Below are positions 1-6,930 of a stretch of DNA of 37,179 bases, one piece after another; the first letter of the stretch is position 1, and each line of letters opens with the position of its first letter. Origin of the DNA: a virus; the IMG/VR virus record IMGVR_UViG_3300037485_000392, positions 1 to 37,179 of that record; one strand, 5' to 3'. The translations under genes and the position numbers were made by a program. The notes beneath the pieces are model-generated. The model did not search any database, was not told where the DNA came from, and saw only the letters and a list, made by a program, of their open reading frames with translations.

Positions 1-36
1 GTCTCCACCGATGGGAGCATTTAAAGTTGGTAACAT
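1..36 (-). CDS. Partial SSB-like gene, first 12 codons (duplicate of 36791-36826)
   Basis: The minus strand starts with ATG at position 36 and encodes MLPTLNAPIGGD before the window ends. This is the same as the start of the SSB-like gene at 36116-36826. It is the cut end of that gene produced by linearising a circular sequence, not a separate gene. Confidence 0.85.
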   Translation of the reverse strand, partial: MLPTLNAPIGGD

Positions 37-63
37 AACTGATTTGGATTTATTGATTAAAAA

Positions 64-357
64 TTAAAGTGATTTAAACATGATGGTAGCAGTCTCTTCT
101 AACTTAGCTAATGCCTTATCATAGGCTGCTACCCATTCATCAACTGAGATAGGCTGGTAATCTCTATACTCCATAGGTACGTTGTGATGCTCTTCTTTAA
201 AGTATTGTCTAACCATCATAGCGCAGTTAGAATCACACCTTGTAAAGATGCCTTTGTAACACCCATCATTCACGATGGTAATCATTGACCCATTGATATG
301 GTCGTAATGGAAATAGGTATTATTATCTTGAAGTTTGAATAATGTTGATGCTTTCAT
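64..357 (-). CDS. Unknown 97-residue phage protein (left copy)
   Basis: I do not recognise this 97-residue protein. It has no signal peptide or membrane segment. It contains a short Cys pair (CDSNC, about residues 41-45) and an aromatic N-terminal half. It lies third after promoter P1, behind the 72- and 65-residue genes, and directly before the SSB-like gene once the circle is closed. An early function is therefore likely but not shown. The copy at the right end differs by one residue (Ala77 here, Thr77 there). The eight other base changes are silent, so the protein appears to be under purifying selection. Confidence 0.75.
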   Translation of the reverse strand: MKASTLFKLQDNNTYFHYDHINGSMITIVNDGCYKGIFTRCDSNCAMMVRQYFKEEHHNVPMEYRDYQPISVDEWVAAYDKALAKLEETATIMFKSL

Positions 358-399
358 ATTACACGAATTTAAAATGATTGATTAGAAATGATTAGTTGA

Positions 400-597
400 T
401 TAAAAAAATGGAATGTATTGTACCATATAGTCACCTTCCCAAATTACGATGGATGGATTTTCTGACTCTATGTATCCTGACTTTTTGGTGGTAAGGTAAA
501 TGTCTACCCACATTTTGGCATCCTTTAAAAGTTGATGTGAAGAGATACCTTCAGATGTTGTGTTGGTCTCAATTGAAATTTGAAATTGCTTGTTCAT
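400..597 (-). CDS. Unknown 65-residue early protein
   Basis: This small soluble protein has no family that I recognise. A long middle stretch looks like mixed beta strands and a helix. The start codon at 597 follows an A/T-rich leader, as elsewhere in this genome. It sits between the 72-residue gene with its terminator and the 97-residue gene. It is therefore probably expressed at a lower level by read-through from P1. Support comes from gene-like spacing and strand consistency; the function is unknown. Confidence 0.65.
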   Translation of the reverse strand: MNKQFQISIETNTTSEGISSHQLLKDAKMWVDIYLTTKKSGYIESENPSIVIWEGDYMVQYIPFF

Positions 598-619
598 TGT
601 GATTAAATTTAGAGATTGA

Positions 620-653
620 TTAAAAGAAAATATAGGGAGGTCTGAGCCTCCCT
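620..653 (-). terminator. Rho-independent terminator after the first P1 gene
   Basis: The minus-strand RNA forms GGGAGG, a 6-nt loop (CUCAGA) and CCUCCC (stem 635-640 with 647-652, extended by an A-U pair). The T-rich run TATATTTTCTTTT follows. It lies just after the stop of the 72-residue gene, so it probably attenuates transcription into the 65- and 97-residue genes and the recombination genes. Confidence 0.8.
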
Positions 654-660
654 TAGTTGG

Positions 661-879
661 TTAGTTTGCTTTTACGATTGACCATGAATTTTCAACTATT
701 CTATGTTGTGGAAATTCATCTTTCTCAAATGTTTCAAGGTTTAATACTTCTGTATGAAGTCCAAATCTATCTTGATATTGTCTTAATACTACAAAGTTAG
801 TATTGTCTGCTGTTACTGAACGATAAAAATTAATAACCGTTCCTTGTGTTAATTGACCGAATGTTGTTTCTGTGTTCAT
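661..879 (-). CDS. Unknown 72-residue protein, first gene after promoter P1
   Basis: This 72-residue protein is first behind promoter P1 and is followed at once by a terminator. That layout suggests a short, abundant early transcript. The pattern of alternating hydrophobic residues suggests a small beta-barrel (SH3-like) fold, but I cannot assign a family. The ATG at 879 lies 36 nt from the -7 box of P1. The 64-residue gene behind P2 starts at exactly the same distance after a nearly identical leader, although the two proteins are not alike. It may be a host-takeover protein; that is inference. Confidence 0.75.
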   Translation of the reverse strand: MNTETTFGQLTQGTVINFYRSVTADNTNFVVLRQYQDRFGLHTEVLNLETFEKDEFPQHRIVENSWSIVKAN

Positions 880-908
880 AGCGTTTGATTAATTAATTAG
901 TGATTGAT

Positions 909-950
909 TGTTTGACAAATGTAAAACTATATTTTGAATCTGCAATACCT
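909..950 (-). promoter_or_regulatory. Promoter P1 (Bacteroidota type)
   Basis: On the minus strand a -33 TTG (943-945, within GGTATTGCAG) is followed by a 19-nt spacer and a -7 TACATTTG (923-916). This matches the TAnnTTTG consensus of the Bacteroidota primary sigma factor. The start site should fall near 909, leaving about 30 nt of leader before the ATG at 879. The block AGGTATTGCAG..TCAAAA and the leader recur at promoter P2. Confidence 0.8.
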
Positions 951-976
951 CTATCAAAATAAACATAATTATTTTT

Positions 977-993
977 AGTTACATTACGTAACT
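977..993. promoter_or_regulatory. Inverted repeat upstream of P1
   Basis: AGTTAC, a 5-nt loop and GTAACT form a 6-bp inverted repeat about 30 bp upstream of the -33 element of P1 and just after the last lysis gene. It lacks a T-run on the minus strand, so it is at best a weak terminator. It could equally be an operator for P1. Confidence 0.35.
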
Positions 994-1021
994 GATTGAT
1001 TTTGTGGTTTCCTAATTTCAA

Positions 1022-1705
1022 TTATTTTATTTGACTACTCAATCCAATACCTAATAACACCCCTACACCTACCTTGAATGCAGTAGATTGATACCACTTA
1101 GGTTCTTTCTTGACATAGATGTTTGATAGGTTGCTTATTGACATAGTAGGATTATCAATGTGCAATCTAACTACACTATCTGTTTTTCTCAGTAACCTAT
1201 TAAAAATACCATCTCTTAAAGTATCTCCTACCGAATAGGTCAAAGTGCCACTTGATACAATTGAATCAATTACAAGGCATCCTAATGTGTCAATCTTACC
1301 ATCAATAGAATACCACTCATTGTAATCTGAGAATTCAACTGGTAACTTAATGTAACTGGTTGAATCAAATATAATAGGTTCAGCAAGTTGTATCTTAGTT
1401 TCTACCTTAGTCTTATACTGAATCTTAACAATCTCTTTAGGATTGCGAATACCAAGTAGTTTAATTGCCATATCCCTTGAATCAATCTCACTTTGATAGT
1501 TTACCGCCTGACTGATTAACTTACTTGAATCTGCCATGTGTTGCACCTTATAATTTTGTACCTCTTCTTTCATCTTACGATAGTCAATAGTAAGTTGACC
1601 ATTAGTGCCACAAGTATGAATGAAGATTAGCAGCATAACAACACCACCAACTACCATCAATACCTTATCAAGTGAGTCAAATCTATCTTGTTGCATAACC
1701 TCCAA
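1022..1705 (-). CDS. DUF6549-like membrane-anchored coiled-coil protein of the lysis cassette
   Basis: This 227-residue protein has an N-terminal membrane segment (about residues 13-30) and then a polar helical region likely to form a coiled coil (about 40-90). A beta-rich middle follows, with a second hydrophobic stretch near the C-terminus (about 209-225). The layout and phrases such as YSIDGKI match, from memory, the DUF6549 family of Bacteroidota phages. It is the last gene of the lysis region. An envelope-spanning helper of lysis (spanin-like) is a reasonable guess, but no lipobox or proven spanin motif is visible. The start at 1705 overlaps the preceding 66-residue gene by 23 nt; Met4 (1696) is an alternative. 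Confidence 0.8.
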   Translation of the reverse strand: MEVMQQDRFDSLDKVLMVVGGVVMLLIFIHTCGTNGQLTIDYRKMKEEVQNYKVQHMADSSKLISQAVNYQSEIDSRDMAIKLLGIRNPKEIVKIQYKTKVETKIQLAEPIIFDSTSYIKLPVEFSDYNEWYSIDGKIDTLGCLVIDSIVSSGTLTYSVGDTLRDGIFNRLLRKTDSVVRLHIDNPTMSISNLSNIYVKKEPKWYQSTAFKVGVGVLLGIGLSSQIK

Positions 1706-1883
1706 TTAGTTTTATAAACTTTTCCCACTTTAATTCAAAGCATGACTTATCTCTTAGGTTACTTCTAAGTACATTTTTTGCCACGTAAATAGGCATTTCA
1801 CGTTCAGTCACATAGTGCTTAACCACTATCAAAAGTCTTTCGTCTGCTTCCTCTTCATCCATTGGTAGATTGCAATCTCTCAT
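1683..1883 (-). CDS. Unknown 66-residue protein
   Basis: This small soluble protein starts at 1883 in a 4-nt ATGA overlap with the stop of the PAS-HisKA gene, so translation is probably coupled. The N-terminal part is acidic (DEEEADE) and the rest is predicted helical. I do not recognise a family. Its close coupling to the upstream gene suggests a related role, possibly as a partner of the PAS-HisKA protein. That is only inference. Confidence 0.65.
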   Translation of the reverse strand: MRDCNLPMDEEEADERLLIVVKHYVTEREMPIYVAKNVLRSNLRDKSCFELKWEKFIKLIGGYATR

Positions 1884-2449
1884 AATTGCCTTGTTGCTTT
1901 CTTAACTAACAAATGTATTGATTCATCTAACCTTTTCATTGAATCGTCAACCATCTTAAGTAATTCAGTTTGTTCATCCTCACCTACATTATTACCCTTA
2001 TCAAGTAACAACTTAACCACACCAGCTACAGATGTCAAAGGTTGACGTAGTTCATGGCTTAACATAAACCTGAACTCTTCTAATAGTTGTTTCTGTTTCT
2101 CATGTTCGTGACTTGTGATACTGGTCACATCTGTTATTTGAAAACCAATAAAATGAAGAGACCCAAGTATAGCGTAGCAGTTCCACAAGTTCCACCTTAA
2201 CCCACTATTTTTTTGCTTTGTTCGTGCATAGATACGAACTGGGTTAGGACTTAACTCAATTGCTTTCTTAACTGATATAACATAATCGTCAAGTTCAGTA
2301 TCGTCTGAGATTATATCACTAACTTTTTTAGGTTTGATATGACTTGAATACTCTTTAAATAAATCATTTGACCTTACTATGTTACCTTCATAGTCAGCAA
2401 CTACATACAACAAGTCAATAGAATTAGCTAAGATGTATTGAGTAGACAT
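1880..2449 (-). CDS. PAS-HisKA protein: truncated histidine kinase without ATPase domain
   Basis: The 189 residues read as a PAS sensor domain (about 5-110, ending in the typical ITDVT) joined to a HisKA dimerisation domain (about 122-189). The H-box SHELRQPLTS contains His132, the expected phospho-acceptor. The gene stops just after the second HisKA helix. No HATPase (N, G1, F, G2 box) region exists here or in the next gene, so it cannot phosphorylate itself in the normal way. It could dimerise with a host kinase as a dominant negative, or act as a phosphate relay or sink. It lies between membrane genes downstream of holin and endolysin. Domain identification is strong; the role is unknown. 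Confidence 0.85.
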   Translation of the reverse strand: MSTQYILANSIDLLYVVADYEGNIVRSNDLFKEYSSHIKPKKVSDIISDDTELDDYVISVKKAIELSPNPVRIYARTKQKNSGLRWNLWNCYAILGSLHFIGFQITDVTSITSHEHEKQKQLLEEFRFMLSHELRQPLTSVAGVVKLLLDKGNNVGEDEQTELLKMVDDSMKRLDESIHLLVKKATRQL

Positions 2450-2451
2450 AT

Positions 2452-2961
2452 CTAACTCTTAACTATCTTGTTAATCTTACGAATCATATCTAACCAATAA
2501 AATGTAGACCGATATAACCAAATAGAAGTAGCTAACAACATCAACATCATTACAATTGAGTTACATAAATCACTATATAAGTAGTCTTGAACCATCTTAT
2601 TTTCACATTTTTGTATCGAATAAGGTTTCAAATCCAACTTTTCACCCTTAATTAACCACTTTGCATCACAAGGTTGTATGGTATCTGATGCTCTGAATGG
2701 TTGTATAGGTGTTAGTTCAACTTCTACCTTTTCATTTGGCTCAAATTTAGTCAATATTTCATCAACATATAGAGTCTCACCCCACTGATTTTTATAAATG
2801 AACATTGATGTATCACCCATGTAGTGATTTACAAACGTAAAAGGCTCAGGTGTAAGTACCACTTCTTTTAAAATGTGGTTATGAACCTTACAAGATGCAC
2901 CAATCACACAAACATTATCAAATGTGTGAGTATAAATAGTGTCTTTTACCATCTTATACAT
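2452..2961 (-). CDS. Tail-anchored membrane protein of the lysis cassette
   Basis: The protein has 169 residues. The first 130 or so are polar and beta-like, then a strong hydrophobic segment follows (about 135-158), then a short basic tail. It is therefore probably anchored at its C-terminus. There is no signal peptide. The ATG at 2961 overlaps the holin gene by 8 nt. Met4 at 2952 would start 1 nt after the holin stop and is equally likely. The position next to the holin candidate suggests control of holin or another envelope function, but I do not recognise the family. Confidence 0.7.
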   Translation of the reverse strand: MYKMVKDTIYTHTFDNVCVIGASCKVHNHILKEVVLTPEPFTFVNHYMGDTSMFIYKNQWGETLYVDEILTKFEPNEKVEVELTPIQPFRASDTIQPCDAKWLIKGEKLDLKPYSIQKCENKMVQDYLYSDLCNSIVMMLMLLATSIWLYRSTFYWLDMIRKINKIVKS

Positions 2962-3163
2962 TAGTACCCCCTTTCTCAGTAGGCTTCCACACCCACTTCA
3001 AGGTCACAACTGCACCAATAATATAAGCAAATGACTCCTTATCTATCTTCTTAGTGAAAAATAGCCAAAAGCCTAATACAGATATGAGTGAACCTATAGT
3101 CAAATGCCAGTACACCATAAGTAAGTCAGCTATTTGTTTGAATTTCTTAGGGTCGATAGCCAT
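2954..3163 (-). CDS. Putative holin, two membrane segments
   Basis: This 69-residue protein has two hydrophobic helices (about residues 12-35 and 45-58) separated by a short charged loop (KKIDKES) and a charged C-terminal tail. That is the usual build of a class II holin. It sits directly after the endolysin gene, with only 6 nt between them. In the family picture a holin makes the inner-membrane hole that lets endolysin reach peptidoglycan. The identification rests on size, topology and position, not on a specific sequence motif. Confidence 0.7.
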   Translation of the reverse strand: MAIDPKKFKQIADLLMVYWHLTIGSLISVLGFWLFFTKKIDKESFAYIIGAVVTLKWVWKPTEKGGTNV

Positions 3164-3169
3164 AGACTA

Positions 3170-3628
3170 CTATACGACCACCTTGAAATATAGTTCGGCT
3201 TCTTTTTGTCTTCTTTTTACCAAACCTTGCAGCACCTTACCACCACCTCTATTCCATTTAGCGAACTCTAAGGCAATATCTTTATCATTAGGGTTGCTAA
3301 GTACCTTTTTGAGTAGTGTAGACTTGGATAAATTACCTAATCCACAATTAAAGGCAAAGGATACCAATGCATCAAACTGGTATTGAGTCAAATTGACCGA
3401 CCTTGTGTACTTACTTACATAAATATCAAAGTCAACTAAGGTATTAATGAGTAATACCTCTGCTTCATCCTTATCACGTAGCACATCACCCATCTTAACA
3501 TTGGATTTGTCAGGATAGAACGTAGAACCATAACCAATTGTAGGCACACCAGCACTACACTTGTAGGCATTGAGTCTAAGACCTTCAAAGTCCTTGACTA
3601 ATTGAATACCAGTCTTACTTATATTCAT
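3170..3628 (-). CDS. Endolysin, GH24 (T4-type) lysozyme
   Basis: This 152-residue protein spans a complete GH24 muramidase domain and has no extra binding module. The catalytic triad is Glu15, Cys24 and Thr30 (EGLRLNAY..C.....T, then IGYGS). The spacing is the same as Glu11-Asp20-Thr26 in T4 lysozyme, with Cys in place of Asp, as in many phage members. The conserved region around VSFAFNCG and the C-terminal VKRR are also present. It cleaves the MurNAc-GlcNAc bonds of peptidoglycan. No signal peptide is seen, so it depends on a holin. The start overlaps the preceding stop by one base (TGATG). Confidence 0.93.
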   Translation of the reverse strand: MNISKTGIQLVKDFEGLRLNAYKCSAGVPTIGYGSTFYPDKSNVKMGDVLRDKDEAEVLLINTLVDFDIYVSKYTRSVNLTQYQFDALVSFAFNCGLGNLSKSTLLKKVLSNPNDKDIALEFAKWNRGGGKVLQGLVKRRQKEAELYFKVVV

Positions 3629-4134
3629 CAGAGCACTTCATATTGGAATTGCATATTTACGTATTGCATATTAGCAGCAGCATTAGCAGTAGTAATGTCT
3701 ACAAAACAAGTGTTGTTTGTTGTCTCTGCCCTAATATCTAAAGTAACAATCTCTGCTAATGTACCATTATTAGTAGACCATTGCATCAATCCAAATAAGT
3801 TTTTCTGAGTTGTAAAATCAGATGCCACTGGAAGCGACAATTCAAATGAGCCAGTTGTTTCTCCACTATCCATCGTAATCTCCAACTGAATCGAGCAAGT
3901 AACAATACTACCCACCTTTATAAATGTTGCTGAGTTAGGTGTCACAACAATGCCGTTCACCTCTCCGCTGATAGTAGGAGTATATGTTCCGCTTGAAAAC
4001 ATATTGCCCACCTCAATCTGTTTAGATGTACCTTGAGGGGATTGAGTTGTATCGTTTACATCTACAATGTATAGTAAGTCATCACTTGCTGCCGTACCAA
4101 GTGGTGTTAAGTCGGTAATTTTTATTCCAGCCAT
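3628..4134 (-). CDS. Putative tail appendage protein
   Basis: This 168-residue protein begins with MAGIKITDLTPL..AASDDLL and then DTTQSP.GTSKQI. I know this type of start from tail-fibre-associated proteins of Bacteroidota phages. The rest is rich in Ser, Thr and beta-strand patterns and looks like a jelly-roll domain. It lies two genes after the long tail fibre and directly before the endolysin, where host-contact proteins are common. A tail-tip or fibre accessory role is likely; the exact family is not certain. Confidence 0.65.
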   Translation of the reverse strand: MAGIKITDLTPLGTAASDDLLYIVDVNDTTQSPQGTSKQIEVGNMFSSGTYTPTISGEVNGIVVTPNSATFIKVGSIVTCSIQLEITMDSGETTGSFELSLPVASDFTTQKNLFGLMQWSTNNGTLAEIVTLDIRAETTNNTCFVDITTANAAANMQYVNMQFQYEVL

Positions 4135-4138
4135 TTGT

Positions 4139-4357
4139 TTAGTTGTTTAAGATATAATTTACTGCTTTTGTTGAGTCGGGGAATTTTATTGCATTGATTG
4201 TGAACTGCTCAATGTTGATAAGGAACACACCCACATTAGTACCTAAGTGCAAAGAGTTGTCATCAACCACTTCGCACGATTCCACATTGGATGCAACTGC
4301 TCCAAGTACCGATGAATAGAAGGTCACAAAGCCGCCTTCAAGAGTTATGTCTATCAT
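4139..4357 (-). CDS. Unknown 72-residue protein after the tail fibre
   Basis: This small beta-rich protein starts in a 4-nt ATGA overlap with the stop of the tail fibre gene, so it is probably translationally coupled to it. No motif is recognised. By position it could be a fibre chaperone or a small tip protein, but nothing in the sequence proves this. Confidence 0.65.
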   Translation of the reverse strand: MIDITLEGGFVTFYSSVLGAVASNVESCEVVDDNSLHLGTNVGVFLINIEQFTINAIKFPDSTKAVNYILNN

Positions 4358-6930
4358 AGTTTTTCAATTATAAAAGATGATGATACAAGAGTATCCGTAA
4401 GACTACCCCTTTGATTTGTAAATATTATATATTTATTTGTTGTCCAATCAATATTTGAAGATGTAACTGTATTAGATGCAATATCATCAGAAGATGCTAC
4501 TACAAGAACACCCAATGTCTCAGTATTAGTTGCTGATTTGATTACTAAATCACGTTTTATTTGTTGAAAAAGTACTGCTACGGTTGATACAAATGTTGCC
4601 AATAAAATTGGTGTGCCTGTCAAATCATTGGTTACGTTGACATATATCCGCTGAGTTTTAGTTCCAGTTGCTCCCGTTGCTCTCATTCGATTATATAGTC
4701 TTATAATATCCCCAACAGCAAATGTGCCTCCAGTAATTAATTGCGAATGACTTAATGTGATATTGTTTGTCGATGTTGCAATCCCATCAGTTGTTGACTT
4801 ATAGGATACACCCCCTCCACTATACTGAGGTATGTTCAATGTCGCACCGACTAATGTTGCTGCTCCACTTGACCCGCTTGTTGTTAGTGTGATTGCATCT
4901 TGCTTGGCGTTTATCTGCGTTTGAATCGCAGATGTTACCCCTTTGACATAGCTTAACTCAGTAAGACTTGGATAAGTAGCAACTGGTAATGATGCTATGA
5001 TTCTTGCAGCAGTAAAGTATGCAATCTCATTAGAAGTTCCACTTCCAGTTATTGCATCAACTGGTGTACCATCAAGATTTAAAACCCAAGATGTATAAGT
5101 TCCACTACCAGTATGATTCTTAATATCTACAACAAGCGCACCAGTAGCAGCATCATAACTTGTTACTTCTCCGTGCATATGATTTGCAGGATTAAACACA
5201 ACAAGTATTTCTTGCAATGGAATGTATGATAGATTTATATCTACTGCAAAACTCTTAGAGCCGTTGCTTACACTATTTGATGTAACAGATGAAGTTTTAT
5301 ACCTATCTGCTAATGAGTTAATAATTGGATTTGCTGCATCTGTATTATCTACATTTATATTAGTTCCAGAATTAACTGATGAAACAATTGTTGGTTTATT
5401 AAGTATTTCCTCTACACCACTTGTTGCATTCCAATCACTATTAACTTGTGCTGCTGGTATTGTTGGCTTGTTTAGTATCTCTTCTACACCAGTTGTAGCA
5501 TTCCAATCTGAATTGACTTGAGCATTAGGTATAGTTGGAAATGGTGTTGGAGAACCTAACCCATCAAGATAGTCAGTAACTAAACCAGTTGGTACATTAA
5601 ACTTACCATCAAATGTGTTCCAATCTGTTTGACTCAAATACCCATCTGTAGTACCATCTGCTTGAGTAATTGATATATCAGGGTTAGTACCACCACTTGA
5701 AGATAATGGTGCAGTAGCAGTAACATCTGCTACACCTCCAACTGATTGAAGATTCCAAACTGCTGCACCTATTGTATCATCTGAGCAAACATATAAATCA
5801 CCATTATCTAATGTCCAACGTGAACCAACTACAAAACCTTTAGTTGAGTCATCTGTTACCGCTGGTGTGATAGTAAAGTTATGGGTAACCTCACGAATAG
5901 TAAAGCCGTTTTGCTCCATGTAGTACAATCTACCAGCCTCCCACTTTAACTCATAGGCATTAGAGCAAATCATAGCTACACCCTTTGCACCACCTAACCC
6001 AGCATCTGTAGTACCTTCTTTTACCTTTGCACCATTATTAAATATAGCACCAACACCTGAACCAAATGATATGTCATTGGTAGTTGAATTACCTATATCA
6101 GTCACATCTTGTAATGATGGTGTAAGACCACCACCTGATGCATCAATAGTGACACCTCCTACACCATCGTCACTAATAGTAATGTTAGTACCTTCTTTTA
6201 GATTTAGGATTGATTGTGAGCCGTTATTTACACCATCTGTTTTAAGTAGTATTGAACCACCGCCACCAATTGCCACCAATGGGTCACCAATAGTACCATT
6301 ACCTATGATGGTCACACCATCAACTGCTACCTCAGTAAGGCAAGGTGTACATGGTTGAAAGTCAGGTAGTGGAATGTCACCAGTAGCGCACACATCATAA
6401 CACCCATCTTCAGATGAACTAACTACATTTACATCAACATCTACTGCAACACAAGCCCATTCATAGTTAGCAGTTAAAGACTTAATCTCATTGATATAAC
6501 CATTAGGTATTACCTCATATTGAATGACACCTATAGATACTTTAAAATCAGGGTCAGTACCACTTATTAATCTATAGATACGTGATGCTATCCAATCTTG
6601 ACTATCCTCACTATCACAAGGTAGATGTGACTTTCTAACAACTGCATAAGCAGTCAATGGAAAGGTAGTTAAGTATAATGTTTTACAACCACTTACCTTT
6701 AATGATTCAGTTTTAGTAACTGATACCTTACCACGTTTTGCCCAAAATAGAGTTCCTTGTTTAGCATCAAAGTTAGTTACTACTTCAGCCTGACCATTGC
6801 CTATATAATGCACCCATGCTTTATCATTGCCGTTTGCATTGAGTTCACATAGTGGGTAGATTTGGTCAAAGATATTAGCTACCTCAACCCTTTGATTAAG
6901 TCTCTCAATTATTGTCTTTAGTAGGTTCAT
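4354..6930 (-). CDS. Tail fibre / receptor-binding protein
   Basis: This 858-residue protein has a tail-associated N-terminal region (about 1-190) and then a long modular fibre part. That part includes a GTNITISDDGVGG-type beta segment and two tandem 24-residue repeats with the core AQVNSDWNA..GVEEILNK (about residues 465-512). It also has a fibre-typical SYVKGVTSAIQTQINAK segment and a C-terminal beta-rich domain that may bind the receptor. Such repeats are typical of trimeric phage fibres. It lies between a head-tail gene and the lysis cassette. The start overlaps the upstream stop by 4 nt. Confidence 0.85.
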   Translation of the reverse strand: MNLLKTIIERLNQRVEVANIFDQIYPLCELNANGNDKAWVHYIGNGQAEVVTNFDAKQGTLFWAKRGKVSVTKTESLKVSGCKTLYLTTFPLTAYAVVRKSHLPCDSEDSQDWIASRIYRLISGTDPDFKVSIGVIQYEVIPNGYINEIKSLTANYEWACVAVDVDVNVVSSSEDGCYDVCATGDIPLPDFQPCTPCLTEVAVDGVTIIGNGTIGDPLVAIGGGGSILLKTDGVNNGSQSILNLKEGTNITISDDGVGGVTIDASGGGLTPSLQDVTDIGNSTTNDISFGSGVGAIFNNGAKVKEGTTDAGLGGAKGVAMICSNAYELKWEAGRLYYMEQNGFTIREVTHNFTITPAVTDDSTKGFVVGSRWTLDNGDLYVCSDDTIGAAVWNLQSVGGVADVTATAPLSSSGGTNPDISITQADGTTDGYLSQTDWNTFDGKFNVPTGLVTDYLDGLGSPTPFPTIPNAQVNSDWNATTGVEEILNKPTIPAAQVNSDWNATSGVEEILNKPTIVSSVNSGTNINVDNTDAANPIINSLADRYKTSSVTSNSVSNGSKSFAVDINLSYIPLQEILVVFNPANHMHGEVTSYDAATGALVVDIKNHTGSGTYTSWVLNLDGTPVDAITGSGTSNEIAYFTAARIIASLPVATYPSLTELSYVKGVTSAIQTQINAKQDAITLTTSGSSGAATLVGATLNIPQYSGGGVSYKSTTDGIATSTNNITLSHSQLITGGTFAVGDIIRLYNRMRATGATGTKTQRIYVNVTNDLTGTPILLATFVSTVAVLFQQIKRDLVIKSATNTETLGVLVVASSDDIASNTVTSSNIDWTTNKYIIFTNQRGSLTDTLVSSSFIIEKL
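5395..5538 (-). repeat. Two tandem 72-bp repeats in the tail fibre gene
   Basis: Two imperfect 72-bp units (5395-5466 and 5467-5538) encode PTIP(N/A)AQVNSDWNA followed by (T/S)(T/S)GVEEILNK-type segments. A partial third PTI follows at 5386-5394. The protein is much better conserved than the DNA, so the repeats are old and under selection rather than a recent slip. Confidence 0.8.

Larger units (their letters stand above)
1..389. repeat. Left copy of the terminal overlap of a circular genome
   Basis: These 389 bases recur at 36791-37179. The copies differ at window positions 82, 129, 154, 157, 175, 181, 184, 199 and 262 (9 mismatches, about 97.7% identity). Both contain the start of the SSB-like gene and the whole 97-residue gene. 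Eight differences are silent in that gene and one changes Ala77 to Thr. That pattern fits natural strain variation at the closing point of a circular assembly better than sequencing error. A packaged direct terminal repeat would normally be identical at both ends. Confidence 0.9.

Noticed and set aside
3054-3386. Plus-strand reading frames such as 3054-3386, 5222-5521, 6071-6358, 10553-10918 and 29911-30210
   Set aside because: All lie opposite well-supported minus-strand genes, show no recognisable domains, and mirror the codon structure of those genes.
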